The notes: generated by a model from the letters alone, not told the origin. 64,000 bases of DNA from Ulvibacterium marinum (GCF_003626755.1 NZ_RBCJ01000003.1:1059859-1123858), one strand, 5' to 3'; numbered from the stretch's first letter, positions 10,377-19,428 are shown. Made by a program: numbers and translations.

Positions 10377-10405
10377 AAAAAAAAAGCCTCGTTAGAGACT
10401 TTTTT
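10377..10405 (-). terminator. Hairpin terminator after the DUF2795 gene, near symmetrical
   Basis: Arms AAAAAGCCTC (10381-10390) and GAGACTTTTT (10395-10404) pair with one mismatch around a short loop. T runs exist on both strands, so it could act in both directions, but only the minus strand has a gene ending here. Confidence 0.75.
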
Positions 10406-10426
10406 GTTGCAATTGCGTTAATGTTA

Positions 10427-10651
10427 TCAATATTCGTCCTCGTTCCAGAGGTAATCTTCTTCGGTAGGATAATCCGGCCATATCTCTTCAATGGATTCAT
10501 ATATTTCCCCACCTTCTTCTTCCATAGATTGAAGGTTTTCCACAACCTCCAAAGGAGCACCGGTACGGATGGAGTAATCTATTAATTCATCCTTGGTAGC
10601 TGGCCATGGCGCATCACTTAAATAGGATGCTAATTCTAATGTCCAATACAT
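10427..10651 (-). CDS. DUF2795 domain-containing small acidic protein
   Basis: This 74-aa protein reads MYWTLELASYLSDAPWPATK and continues with a helical DUF2795 domain (residues 1-45) and an acidic tail (EEIWPDYPTEEDYLW). The family is small, very conserved in Bacteroidetes and has no assigned function. The gene is monocistronic: a good promoter lies 28 bases upstream of the start and a terminator follows. Location next to secA is common in relatives, as far as I recall, but no functional link is implied. Confidence 0.85.
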   Translation of the reverse strand: MYWTLELASYLSDAPWPATKDELIDYSIRTGAPLEVVENLQSMEEEGGEIYESIEEIWPDYPTEEDYLWNEDEY

Positions 10652-10678
10652 GGTAATAGTTTGATTTTAAATTTTTTG

Positions 10679-10708
10679 CAAAAATAGATTTTAAAACGAC
10701 ATTGTCAA
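10679..10708 (-). promoter_or_regulatory. Bacteroidetes-type promoter of the DUF2795 gene
   Basis: On the minus strand TTG (10708-10706), then 19 bases, then TATTTTTG (10686-10679) match the -33/-7 consensus TTG and TAnnTTTG exactly. Transcription would start near 10675, giving a leader of about 24 bases. Confidence 0.7.
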
Positions 10709-10845
10709 GTTATTTCGCAAGTATTTCAGCCGTTTTGCCTATTTATTTTTGTTTTAATAGTTTGATAACGAAGAAATAATGAAATTATTAGAGAAAGACA
10801 AATTTAACCGATGAATATTCAACTTTTGAGTCCATCTGTTGTCTT

Positions 10846-11421
10846 TTACTTTCCCTTTTCGGGAATCCATTTAACCTCCTCCGCATGCAAATCTTTCGAC
10901 AACTTTCGTGCCAATACAAAGAGATAGTCGGAAAGTCTGTTTAAATATGACAAAACATGATCATCAAACGGTTCTTTTTCATATAATTGAACGGCCAAAC
11001 GCTCTGCGCGCCTGCAGATGGTTCTGGCAATATGGCAGTATGATACTGTCGTGTGGCCTCCTGGTAGTATAAAATGTGTCATTGGTGGAAGCGTTTCCTC
11101 CATCTTATCCATTTCCTTTTCCAGCGTTACGATATCCGCACTTCCTATTTTCGGGATATTCAGTCTTTCCCGCCCATTCTTTAATAGGGCCTTCTTAGGA
11201 TCTGTGGCCAAAATAGCACCGACCGTAAACAATTTATCCTGGATCTTGGCCAATAGTTGTTTGGTAGGGGCATCGATTTTTTGATCCCGAACTAGTCCCA
11301 GCCAGGAATTAAGCTCGTCCACCGTGCCATAACTGTCAATTCGCATATGGTGCTTTGCTACCCTTGTGCCGCCGTACAATGCCGTGGTGCCATCATCACC
11401 CGTCTTGGTATATATCTTCAT
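10846..11421 (-). CDS. Cob(I)yrinic acid a,c-diamide adenosyltransferase, PduO type
   Basis: The 191-aa protein has the PduO-family N-terminal ATP loop (IYTKTGDDGTTALYGGTRV), then IDSYGTVDELNSWLG, and the cobalamin-site region RTICRRAERLAV near residue 140. It transfers the adenosyl group of ATP to reduced corrinoid, making adenosylcobalamin. Length is normal for a single-domain ATR. No corrinoid synthesis or B12-dependent enzyme is adjacent. Within this window the only likely user of adenosylcobalamin is the MerR/B12 regulator at 57.7-58.6 kb. Confidence 0.93.
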   Translation of the reverse strand: MKIYTKTGDDGTTALYGGTRVAKHHMRIDSYGTVDELNSWLGLVRDQKIDAPTKQLLAKIQDKLFTVGAILATDPKKALLKNGRERLNIPKIGSADIVTLEKEMDKMEETLPPMTHFILPGGHTTVSYCHIARTICRRAERLAVQLYEKEPFDDHVLSYLNRLSDYLFVLARKLSKDLHAEEVKWIPEKGK

Positions 11422-11500
11422 TTTGTAAATTCAAGTTCAAGGCCATAGTTTAGCCCGTAATGTGCTTTCCGAATACCGTTTGCCGTGAAATTATAGTTGC

Positions 11501-11656
11501 TTACTCTTTTTTATCGTCTTCCTTTTTCCTATGACGGCCATATCCATCCATAAATTTTTTGTCCCTTCGGCGTCTGGACTGCTTCTTATTGTAAATCGTA
11601 ATGAAGAGATATACCACAAAAAGTATTCCCAGTACGGTGTAAATTGAATAATCCAT
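11501..11656 (-). CDS. Small single-pass membrane protein, unknown function
   Basis: A 51-aa product starts MDYSIYTVLGILFVVYLF: one transmembrane helix (about residues 5-25) followed by a very basic tail with SRRRRDKKF and a KEDDKKE end. The open frame extends 30 codons upstream, but that part overlaps the next gene and lacks hydrophobic character, so the ATG at 11656 is preferred. It sits between the methyltransferase-like gene and the adenosyltransferase gene, probably in one transcript. I do not recognise the family. Confidence 0.6.
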   Translation of the reverse strand: MDYSIYTVLGILFVVYLFITIYNKKQSRRRRDKKFMDGYGRHRKKEDDKKE

Positions 11657-11687
11657 AATGTTTTCCTTAGTATTTAAAATTACGCGA

Positions 11688-12194
11688 TCATATCCGAATT
11701 TTAAAATGTTCCTCCGCCTGTTCTTTCCTAAAAAATACGGCACCACAGTAAAAGAAATCCAGGGTCACGGTGACATGTTCCCATTTTTTGATGTTTTCCC
11801 AATGTGTCTCCATTTTTTTGTTTTTGTGGATGGAATTGATTAGTAGCATGCTATCGTTATGTACCCTATTTCCAGATGGGCCATACTCTTGGTGGGATAC
11901 TTCATCTGGATGCTCCAAATAGATAATATCGTATGGTTTTCCCTGGAATGCCATTTTGGAGGAATTCTTCTGGATCAAATCTTTCAGAACAATGTCCTCT
12001 TTAGGAAGTAGAATTACTTTGGCCTCAAAATAGTCAACGCTTTTTAGCAACACATCAATGACCTTATTGCCTTTGTACCTGGTTTTGGTATATATGGATC
12101 GTGTAATGAAATTATAGACAAACGGGGAATGCACCCCATGTTGATTGCTGGAGGTTATTAGGAATTTTAGGTATTTGAAGAGACCTGACAACAT
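11688..12194 (-). CDS. Shortened methyltransferase-like protein lacking the SAM-binding core
   Basis: This 168-aa protein keeps both ends of a flavobacterial class I methyltransferase family of about 240 aa. The N-terminus carries FLITSSNQHGVHSPFVYNF and the C-terminus has VTVTLDFFYCGAVFFRKEQ and EEHFKIRI. The middle, where family members carry the glycine-rich SAM motif (LELGTSLG-like), is missing. The DGNH-like acidic strand is replaced by YDIIYLEHPDE. It probably cannot bind SAM. The frame is intact, so the protein may be expressed and repurposed, or in early decay. The comparison is from memory of family sequences. Confidence 0.6.
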   Translation of the reverse strand: MLSGLFKYLKFLITSSNQHGVHSPFVYNFITRSIYTKTRYKGNKVIDVLLKSVDYFEAKVILLPKEDIVLKDLIQKNSSKMAFQGKPYDIIYLEHPDEVSHQEYGPSGNRVHNDSMLLINSIHKNKKMETHWENIKKWEHVTVTLDFFYCGAVFFRKEQAEEHFKIRI

Positions 12195-12297
12195 TACTAC
12201 TATTCAAATGGACATTTGTTTACCAAGGCTTAGCAAGTTTTCAAAAGGTCACAGGCATATTCAATGATGAATTTAAATTCTATCCATACCACAATGG

Positions 12298-14172
12298 CTA
12301 CTCAAGCATTGCCGATAATTCAAACCACCGTTCGGTTTTTTCGTCTATGGCATCTGTTACTTTTTGTAACTCGACGGATAGTACATCTATTTTCTCTCCA
12401 CCAAGTGAGGGGTCCATAAATTTTTGCTCCAATTCGATTTTCTTATGCTCTAATTTTTGGATTTCTTTTTCCAACTTTTTGTATTCCTTTTGTTCCAGGT
12501 AGGAAATCTTAGCTTTGCTATCCTCGTCTTTCCATGTGTTTTTGGGCTTCGGTTCGGAAGTGTCTACCTTTTCCTGGGTAGCTTCAGTAATTTTGCTGTT
12601 CTCATAGGTTCTATAGTCGGAATAATTACCTGGAAAGTCCTCGATAACAGTATTGCCCTTGAAAACAAAAAGATGGTCCACGATTTTATCCATAAAATAG
12701 CGATCGTGGGATACCACAACGAGACAACCGGGAAAATCGAGTAAAAAATTCTCCAATACATTTAGCGTTACAATATCCAGATCGTTGGTGGGTTCATCCA
12801 AAATCAAAAAATTGGGATTTTGAATGAGTACGGTACACAGATACAATCGTTTTCGCTCTCCGCCACTCAGTTTTTCGACAAAGTCATACTGCTTTTTACG
12901 ATCAAAAAGAAAACGTTCCAATAACTGCTGTGCTGAAATCTGCCGTCCTTTTTTTAAAGGAATATGGTCCCCGAACTCGCGGATAACATCAATAACCTTC
13001 TGACCTTCTTTAATAGTAATTCCAGTTTGCGTGTAATAGCCAAATTTAATGGTATCCCCAACCACTATTTTTCCACTGTCAGGTGTATCGGTTCCGGTAA
13101 TGATGTTCAAAAATGTGGATTTTCCGGTACCATTTTTTCCAATAATTCCCACACGTTCGCCCTTGGTAAAGGTATAATCGAACTTATCCAGAATGGGTTT
13201 TTCCGTATAGGATTTTGAAACCTTATGGAGCTCCAGGATTTTGCTGCCCATCCGCTCCATATTTATTTCCAGCTGTATTTCATGTTCCTTTCTACGCTGA
13301 TGGGTTTTTTCCTTGATGGTATGGAAATCATCGATACGGGATTTGGATTTCGTGGTACGTGCCTTGGGTTGCTTACGCATCCAATCCAATTCTTTTTTGT
13401 ACAGACGTTGGGATTTATGCTGCTCTACCGATTCCTGTTCCAAACGGGCTTCCTTCTTTTCCAAATAATAGGAATAGTTGCCCTTGTAGGCATATAGCTT
13501 ACCATTATCCAGTTCCAAAATTTCGTTACAGACCCGTTCCAGAAAATAGCGATCATGGGTAACCATGAATAGGGTCATATTTTCCTTTGCAAAATAATTT
13601 TCCAGCCATTCTATCATCTCTAGGTCCAAATGGTTGGTAGGCTCATCCAAAATGAGTAGGTCTGGTTTGTTGATCAGTGCATTTGCCAAGGCCAAACGCT
13701 TTTTCTGTCCTCCGGACAGGAGTCCTACCTTGGCATCCAAATTTTCCAGTCTAAGCTTAAAAAGAATCTGTTTGTATTGGGTTTCAAAATCCCAGGCGTT
13801 GTAGCGTTCCATGGCCTCAAAAGCTTGTTGATAGGCATCTTGATCATCTGAATTTGCCAACGCCCTTTCATAATCCGAAATTATTTTGAGCACTTCGTTA
13901 TCGGATGCAAGGATGGTCTGCTCCACGGTGAGCTGCGGATTTAAGTCCGGTTCCTGTTCCAAATAGGAGATACGGATACTTTTTCGGTAGTTTACCTGCC
14001 CGGTATCAGGAACATCCTGCTTGGAAAGGATATTCAAGATCGAAGTCTTCCCAGTACCATTTTTGGCGATCAAGGCTATTTTTTGATCCTTGTTGATACC
14101 AAAGGATATATTTTGGAAAAGCACGAGTTCCCCATAAGCCTTGGCAATATTTTCTACTGTGGTCAGATTCAT
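12298..14172 (-). CDS. ABC-F family ribosome-associated ATPase (Uup-like)
   Basis: The 624-aa soluble protein has two ABC domains joined by a charged linker. Walker A motifs are AKNGTGKTS and GKNGTGKST; signatures are LSGGQKKRLALA and LSGGERKRLYL; both Walker B motifs read LILDEPTN. No membrane segment exists. A C-terminal coiled coil (about 545-624) matches Uup-type members that act on the ribosome and, in Uup, also bind DNA. The stop lies 3 bases from the Lnb-like gene, so the two are co-transcribed. Confidence 0.92.
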   Translation of the reverse strand: MNLTTVENIAKAYGELVLFQNISFGINKDQKIALIAKNGTGKTSILNILSKQDVPDTGQVNYRKSIRISYLEQEPDLNPQLTVEQTILASDNEVLKIISDYERALANSDDQDAYQQAFEAMERYNAWDFETQYKQILFKLRLENLDAKVGLLSGGQKKRLALANALINKPDLLILDEPTNHLDLEMIEWLENYFAKENMTLFMVTHDRYFLERVCNEILELDNGKLYAYKGNYSYYLEKKEARLEQESVEQHKSQRLYKKELDWMRKQPKARTTKSKSRIDDFHTIKEKTHQRRKEHEIQLEINMERMGSKILELHKVSKSYTEKPILDKFDYTFTKGERVGIIGKNGTGKSTFLNIITGTDTPDSGKIVVGDTIKFGYYTQTGITIKEGQKVIDVIREFGDHIPLKKGRQISAQQLLERFLFDRKKQYDFVEKLSGGERKRLYLCTVLIQNPNFLILDEPTNDLDIVTLNVLENFLLDFPGCLVVVSHDRYFMDKIVDHLFVFKGNTVIEDFPGNYSDYRTYENSKITEATQEKVDTSEPKPKNTWKDEDSKAKISYLEQKEYKKLEKEIQKLEHKKIELEQKFMDPSLGGEKIDVLSVELQKVTDAIDEKTERWFELSAMLE

Positions 14173-14175
14173 CCC

Positions 14176-15357
14176 TTAAAATGTCCTGGAATTCCGAAGT
14201 TGCAACAATACATAGAAATAGCGGGTTCCCAAAGCTAATAGAATAGGTAAAAGCAAAGGTGAGAATACCTGAACCTTAAAAAGCCCAAAAACAATCACCA
14301 AAACCAAAAGCCCCATAAGTATTTTTAGATACCCGGATAGCCATTTCGGAGGCACCGTTCTTCGAATCAGGAAAAAAGATAGGATTAAGTTCAAAGGGAA
14401 GGCCCATAGTATATTAAGGTTACCGATTGTGGCGGTATGATCCGTTAAAAACCAAAGGTAAAAAATAAGGCACCCGGCCAATCCGGTACTAAAAAAAAGT
14501 GTAAAATCTAGCCAACGACTTCTCTTGCCCTTCTTAAAATCAACAAAGGTGGTTATCCAAACCGTTGCCAATACAATCAAAAGCCAAAATAATGGTGTCA
14601 AGAAAAAATTGTTGTTCTTTTTGGTAGGGAGCGTCTGCAAGAGCGTTTTGGTCGTATAGGCAATGGGCTTTTCCCCCAATTGAGCACCTTCCAATTGCTG
14701 CATTACGTAAATAGGTAAAAACATATGTTCTTTTGGAGAAGCTATTTTATCAATGACGGACCCCAGGGCAAGATCAATTCCAAAAGCCGACCAAGAATTT
14801 GTTTCCAAGTGCTGATGGATCAACTCCCGAAATGTATACAGGTTTTTTAAATACCCTTCCTTTAATTGCAATTGTTCACCATATACTTCCTTAAGTACGT
14901 CCCAAATCTTTGAAGCGCAATTGTCATAGAAAAAATCATATTTATACGTTCTGTTTTCTGGCCGGTTATTTACTTCCAAAAACCGGAACAGTTCTTGGCG
15001 CTGCTGCTGAGTGAGGTCTAATATCTGTTCCTTTACCCATCGGTTTTCGTACTTATAGACGCTTAGAAAGCTATCCATTTTCTGTCTACTCAACGAATAC
15101 AATAATTTGCCCTGTGCAAATTCAAAATAGAATTTCGGGGGATTAAAATTAAAAGTCCCATAATTATACACTACATCTATTCCAATGGATGGGTCGTTTA
15201 CCCTAAAGGCACTATGGCCAAAAGTGGTATAAAGGTCGCTTCCGGAACCACAGGTAAGTACGCTTATTCTAGATAGTTGTGAAAGCTGTACCTCTTGGGA
15301 AATACCCCAAAAAGACAAACTAAAAGATAACGTTAACAAAAGTGCTTTTAATCGCAT
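14176..15357 (-). CDS. Lnb-like (DUF4105) membrane protein, candidate lipoprotein N-acyltransferase
   Basis: The 393-aa protein has a signal peptide, a periplasmic DUF4105 domain (about 25-215) and five or so C-terminal membrane helices (255-390). The papain-like catalytic residues appear as FGHSAFRV (His48) and YDNCASKIWD (Cys147). The family includes Lnb, which N-acylates bacterial lipoproteins where Lnt is absent; Bacteroidetes members have been assigned this role. The function here is by family only. It is upstream of and nearly contiguous with the ABC-F gene. Confidence 0.82.
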   Translation of the reverse strand: MRLKALLLTLSFSLSFWGISQEVQLSQLSRISVLTCGSGSDLYTTFGHSAFRVNDPSIGIDVVYNYGTFNFNPPKFYFEFAQGKLLYSLSRQKMDSFLSVYKYENRWVKEQILDLTQQQRQELFRFLEVNNRPENRTYKYDFFYDNCASKIWDVLKEVYGEQLQLKEGYLKNLYTFRELIHQHLETNSWSAFGIDLALGSVIDKIASPKEHMFLPIYVMQQLEGAQLGEKPIAYTTKTLLQTLPTKKNNNFFLTPLFWLLIVLATVWITTFVDFKKGKRSRWLDFTLFFSTGLAGCLIFYLWFLTDHTATIGNLNILWAFPLNLILSFFLIRRTVPPKWLSGYLKILMGLLVLVIVFGLFKVQVFSPLLLPILLALGTRYFYVLLQLRNSRTF

Positions 15358-15454
15358 GGTCTGCCAAGTAATGGTGGCTTAGCAAATATCCGAATAAAAT
15401 GTGGACTAATCCGATTGCCCAAAAATTGTCTTATTTTTACGGAAACCGACTCCG

Positions 15455-16198
15455 ATGAAACGGCATATTCCCAATTTGATTACCCTGTTGAACGTTCTTT
15501 GCGGTTGTATAGCAACCGTATTTGCCGTGGCCAATGTGTTGGAAATGGCAGCGCTTTTTGTTTGTTTGGGTATTTTCTTTGACTTTCTGGATGGATTGGC
15601 CGCTAGATTATTGCATGTGAAGAGTGAATTGGGCGTTCAGCTGGATTCTTTGGCAGATATGATAACAAGTGGCTTGGTACCGGGTATCGTCATGTTTCAA
15701 TTATTGAATATGTCCGAACTGGGTGGGTGGAATATGACCGCTAAGGTTTCCTTGGCCGGGAATGCCGATGTTTCTTTTCTACCTTTTTTTGGATTTCTGA
15801 TTACCTTGGCCTCTGCCTACCGTTTGGCCAAGTTCAATATCGATGAAAATCAAGCCACATCATTTATAGGGTTGCCCACACCGGCAAATGCCTTATTGAT
15901 TATCTCACTTCCATTGATTCTGTTGTACCAGAATAATGATATGCTCAATACTATTATTCTTGATCAATGGTTTTTGATAGGTTTAACCCTTTTGAGTGGG
16001 TATTTATTAAATTCAAGGATTGAGCTTTTTGCCCTTAAATTTGAAAATTGGAATTTTAAGGATAATGCCCTACGCTACATTTTCATTATTATAAGCTTTG
16101 TGTTATTGATTACGATGCGGTTTCTGGGCATACCTCTTATTGTTATTTTTTACGTGTTAGGCTCTTTGGTCCAAAACTTGAATGCCGAAAACAAATAG
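15455..16198 (+). CDS. pssA: CDP-diacylglycerol--serine O-phosphatidyltransferase
   Basis: The 247-aa polytopic membrane protein carries the complete CDP-alcohol phosphatidyltransferase signature from DGLAAR to LDSLAD (about residues 47-68), matching DG-x2-AR-x8-G-x3-D-x3-D. The N-terminus (KRHIPNLITLLNVLCGC) and topology of six to eight helices fit bacterial type II PssA. It makes phosphatidylserine, the precursor of phosphatidylethanolamine. It is divergent from the Lnb-like gene, and the acetyltransferase gene starts 4 bases after its stop. Confidence 0.9.
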   Translation: MKRHIPNLITLLNVLCGCIATVFAVANVLEMAALFVCLGIFFDFLDGLAARLLHVKSELGVQLDSLADMITSGLVPGIVMFQLLNMSELGGWNMTAKVSLAGNADVSFLPFFGFLITLASAYRLAKFNIDENQATSFIGLPTPANALLIISLPLILLYQNNDMLNTIILDQWFLIGLTLLSGYLLNSRIELFALKFENWNFKDNALRYIFIIISFVLLITMRFLGIPLIVIFYVLGSLVQNLNAENK

Positions 16199-16201
16199 AA
16201 A

Positions 16202-16660
16202 TTGGATACCATAGAATATATAAAGTTCAATAAGGCGCATTTTAGCGAATGGCGCAAAATGTCCTTAGAGCTTTTTCCTGGATACGCAACGGATCATTTG
16301 GAAAGAGATTTGCTTCAGGTCATAGAATCGGATAACCAGGAGACCTTTTTTGCCAAAGATAAGGAGGGGATAATCGGTTTTATCAACGTATCGATTAGGT
16401 ATGACTACGTAGAGGGCTCCAATTCCTCACCGGTAGGTTATATTGAGGCGATTTTCATTAAACCCGATTATAGAAAGCACGGCGTTGCACGAAAGTTGGT
16501 TGATTTAGGGGAGCAGTGGGTTCTGGAAAAAGGATGTACACAAATGGGTTCGGACACATGGGCTTCCAATAAGCATGCACGTAAATTTCATTTGGGATTG
16601 GGTTTTAAGGAAGAGGATACCTTGGTGCACTATATAAAGAATCTGAAAACGGATTCTTGA
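16202..16660 (+). CDS. GNAT acetyltransferase resembling aminoglycoside 6'-N-acetyltransferases
   Basis: The 152-aa protein has one GNAT fold. YIEAIFIKPDYRKHGVARKL contains the acetyl-CoA P-loop (RKHGVA), and KGCTQMGSDTWASNKHARKF with LGFKEEDTLVHY follows. The spacing and the EGSNSSPVGYIEAI segment strongly recall AAC(6') enzymes. The start is TTG at 16202: it retains the family N-terminus (IKFNKAHFSEW), whereas the first ATG (16259) would remove it. The gene is translationally close to pssA, so it is probably a core chromosomal gene and not an acquired resistance cassette. Confidence 0.75.
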   Translation: MDTIEYIKFNKAHFSEWRKMSLELFPGYATDHLERDLLQVIESDNQETFFAKDKEGIIGFINVSIRYDYVEGSNSSPVGYIEAIFIKPDYRKHGVARKLVDLGEQWVLEKGCTQMGSDTWASNKHARKFHLGLGFKEEDTLVHYIKNLKTDS

Positions 16661-16680
16661 TCGCTTATGATGGATATTGA

Positions 16681-17421
16681 TTAAAAATCCAACTTTTTCT
16701 TCCGAAGTTCAAAATTCTGTCCCAAGTAGACCTTTCGAACCATTTCATCCGCTGCCAAATCTTCAGGGATACCGGATTTTAGGATGCCGCCTTCAAACAT
16801 GAGATAGGACCGTTCCGTGATGGCCAAGGTTTCCTGTACGTTATGATCCGTAATGAGTATGCCAATATTCTTATTTTTTAACTGGGCCACAATACGCTGT
16901 ATGTCCTCCACGGCTACGGGGTCAACACCAGCAAAGGGTTCGTCCAAAAGGATAAATTTGGGATCTGTAGCAAGTGCCCTGGCAATTTCGGTACGCCTAC
17001 GTTCCCCACCAGAAAGTAGGTCCCCACGATTCTTGCGTATATGGCCCAAACCGAATTCATCAATAAGGGATTCCATCTTCATGAGCTGTTCCTTTTTGCT
17101 CAATTTGGTAAGCTGCAATACGCTAAGAATATTTTTTTCAATGCTTAATTTCCTGAATACGGAGGCTTCTTGCGCCAAATAGCCAATACCGTTCTGTGCT
17201 CTTTTGTACATAGGAAATTTGGTAATTTCCATGTCATTTAGGAATATTCTTCCATCATTGGGTTTAATAAGCCCAACGATCATGTAGAAGCATGTGGTCT
17301 TACCAGCGCCATTGGGCCCCAACAGACCCACAATTTCACCTTGGTTTACTTCCAAGGAAATTCCCTTTACCACTTTTCGGCCCCGGTAGGCTTTCATGAT
17401 GTTTTCGGCTCTTAGCTTCAT
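16681..17421 (-). CDS. lptB: LPS export ABC transporter ATP-binding protein LptB
   Basis: The 246-aa single ABC domain has Walker [14 protein letters not shown]-loop LAQEAS, signature [16 protein letters not shown] and Walker [14 protein letters not shown]. The [12 protein letters not shown] signature and length are typical of LptB, the motor that pulls lipopolysaccharide from the inner membrane through LptFG. It shares its strand with tatC and kdsD, a grouping common in flavobacteria. LptF and LptG are not in the window. Confidence 0.93.
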   Translation of the reverse strand: MKLRAENIMKAYRGRKVVKGISLEVNQGEIVGLLGPNGAGKTTCFYMIVGLIKPNDGRIFLNDMEITKFPMYKRAQNGIGYLAQEASVFRKLSIEKNILSVLQLTKLSKKEQLMKMESLIDEFGLGHIRKNRGDLLSGGERRRTEIARALATDPKFILLDEPFAGVDPVAVEDIQRIVAQLKNKNIGILITDHNVQETLAITERSYLMFEGGILKSGIPEDLAADEMVRKVYLGQNFELRKKKLDF

Positions 17422-17534
17422 TTCCTCTATTTCAGGTTTCTAGTCTCGTGTTTCAAGTTTTTGATGGCCTTACATTGCATATAATGAACAAACTAAAACA
17501 AAAGAAACAAGAAACTTTTGAAATGCTTTAGTAT

Positions 17535-18389
17535 TTAGGTCTTTTTTAACCCCGCCTCTTTGCTTTTCATTTCCTTCTTCGCCTCCCGTCTTAAAACTAC
17601 TTTGGAAATATAAATGCTAACCTGATAGAGGATCAATACAGGAAATGCAACGATAATCTGGCTGGTAACATCTGGAGGTGTAATTACCGCAGATAGGATC
17701 AATACGATTACTAGCGCTATTTTTCTGTACTTTTTGAGAATTTCCGGGGTTACCAGGCCTACTTTGGTCAAAAAATAGATAATAATGGGCAGTTCAAAAA
17801 GAACACCGCAGGCAATAACCGACGTCCTTACCGCACCAATGTACGAGCTAAGATCAAACTCGTTGAGGACCAGTTCGCTTACCTGGTAGGTTCCCAAAAA
17901 ATTTATGGAAAGCGGTGCTACCACGTAGTACCCAAACAAGACCCCCATAAAAAATAAGAGGGAGGCAACGGAGATAAAACCTTTGGAATGTTTTCTTTCA
18001 TTGGGGTGAAGCCCAGGGCTAATAAACCGCCACATTTCGTAAAGTACATAAGGGAACCCTACAATAAATCCTACCCAGATGGCCGTCCATATATCCGCGG
18101 AGAATTGCCCGCCCATGGTACGGCTTTGTATGGTAAATGGTAATTTATCCGCGCAGAAATCAGATTCTATACCCAAAAAAGTTGCAGCCTTACAGAAAAA
18201 TCGATAGGTTGGGAAATCCATTTGTGAAGGGCCGAATATGATGACATCAAAAACAAAACCGCTCATCACAAAGGCCACACATCCAATGATTACAATAGCT
18301 AGGGTAGAACGTATTAAATGCCAGCGCAATTCTTCCAAATGGTCCAAAAAGGACATTTCATTAGGGTTTTTGTCTACTTTTTTTGCCAT
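17535..18389 (-). CDS. tatC: Sec-independent protein translocase TatC
   Basis: The 284-aa protein has six transmembrane helices. The family N-terminus is visible as MSFLDHLEELRWHLIRS, and the conserved glutamate region as FPYVLYEMWRFISPGLHPNE. It recognises twin-arginine signals and forms the Tat receptor with TatA/TatB proteins. Several Tat-signal proteins are encoded in this window. Its start overlaps the stop of the kdsD gene by one base, so the two are translationally coupled. Confidence 0.95.
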   Translation of the reverse strand: MAKKVDKNPNEMSFLDHLEELRWHLIRSTLAIVIIGCVAFVMSGFVFDVIIFGPSQMDFPTYRFFCKAATFLGIESDFCADKLPFTIQSRTMGGQFSADIWTAIWVGFIVGFPYVLYEMWRFISPGLHPNERKHSKGFISVASLLFFMGVLFGYYVVAPLSINFLGTYQVSELVLNEFDLSSYIGAVRTSVIACGVLFELPIIIYFLTKVGLVTPEILKKYRKIALVIVLILSAVITPPDVTSQIIVAFPVLILYQVSIYISKVVLRREAKKEMKSKEAGLKKT

Positions 18390-19354
18390 TAGAGTATTCC
18401 TTCATTGATTAAATTGTGCAAATGTACTACCCCTACATATTTACTCCCCTCAACTGCCAATACTTGGGATATGCCTTTGTCCTGCATTAGTTCCAATGCT
18501 TTTATGGCCAAGACATCGGTTTCAATGGTCTTTGGATTCAATGTCATGATATCCTTTGCCGTAAGTCCATTGATGTTATCGTATTTATTCAACATTCTCC
18601 GGATATCCCCGTCCGTAACAATACCAACAATCTCATCGTCCTTAATGACAGCACTTACACCAAGCATTTTTTCGGAAATCTCCACAATGACCTTTTTTAC
18701 ATCGGTATCCATTTCAACTTGAGGACGTTGATTGTTTTGGGCAATATCGGCTACCCTTAAATAAAGCCGCTTCCCCAAGGATCCTCCGGGATGGTACTTG
18801 GCAAAATCCTTACTGCTAAAACCCTTAAGTTCCAGTAGGCATATGGCCAAGGCATCTCCCATGACCAATTGGGCCGTGGTACTTGTTGTAGGAGCCAGAT
18901 TATTTGGGCAGGCTTCCTTGGCTACAAAGGTATTTAGGACAAAATCTGACTGTTTGGCCAAAAATGAATCCAAATTACCGGTCATCCCGATTAATTTATT
19001 TTTGCCTCGCTTTATGAGAGGAACCAGCATTTTAATTTCAGGGGTACTACCACTTTTTGAAATACAGATGACCACATCGTTTTCCTGTATGGTGCCCAAA
19101 TCGCCGTGAATGGCATCTCCAGCATGCATAAAAATGGCCGGGGTTCCCGTAGAATTTAAGGTGGCCGATATTTTAGAGGCGATTATGGCGCTCTTACCAA
19201 TGCCGGAAACGATCACCCTGCCTTTGGATTTTATGATACATTCAACCGCACCTGGGAAATCATTGTTCAATAAAGAGGCCAGATGTCCAATGGACTTACT
19301 TTCCGTTTCAAAAGTTTTTTTTGCCAAGTCCAGTATGGCTTCGTTTTTGCTCAA
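18389..19354 (-). CDS. kdsD: D-arabinose 5-phosphate isomerase, KpsF/GutQ family
   Basis: The 321-aa protein has an N-terminal SIS domain (about 35-170; GIGKSAIIASKIS and ISKSGSTPE) and two CBS repeats (about 200-321). It converts ribulose 5-phosphate to arabinose 5-phosphate, the first step to Kdo for lipopolysaccharide. The conserved HAGDAIHGDLG region contains the active-site histidine. The link with lptB supports the LPS role. A -7-like element and an inverted repeat lie just upstream. Confidence 0.92.
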   Translation of the reverse strand: MSKNEAILDLAKKTFETESKSIGHLASLLNNDFPGAVECIIKSKGRVIVSGIGKSAIIASKISATLNSTGTPAIFMHAGDAIHGDLGTIQENDVVICISKSGSTPEIKMLVPLIKRGKNKLIGMTGNLDSFLAKQSDFVLNTFVAKEACPNNLAPTTSTTAQLVMGDALAICLLELKGFSSKDFAKYHPGGSLGKRLYLRVADIAQNNQRPQVEMDTDVKKVIVEISEKMLGVSAVIKDDEIVGIVTDGDIRRMLNKYDNINGLTAKDIMTLNPKTIETDVLAIKALELMQDKGISQVLAVEGSKYVGVVHLHNLINEGIL

Positions 19355-19400
19355 CCTTAGTGTATAAATTGTAGATGGTATTCCTAAAAGAATGCTATAT

Positions 19401-19428
19401 TTAAGTTTACAAAATTACGTAAACTTAA
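19401..19428. promoter_or_regulatory. Perfect 10-8-10 inverted repeat between kdsD and recQ
   Basis: TTAAGTTTAC (19401-19410) and GTAAACTTAA (19419-19428) are exact reverse complements around an 8-base spacer. CAAAATTA (19410-19417), in and beside the spacer, reads TAATTTTG on the minus strand and matches the -7 consensus TAnnTTTG for kdsD. The repeat could be an operator for kdsD or for the divergent recQ. No matching -33 element is clear. Confidence 0.45.

Noticed and set aside
16202-16660. Acquired antibiotic-resistance cassette
   Set aside because: The gene shares the surrounding base composition and is packed against pssA, with no mobile-element remnants.
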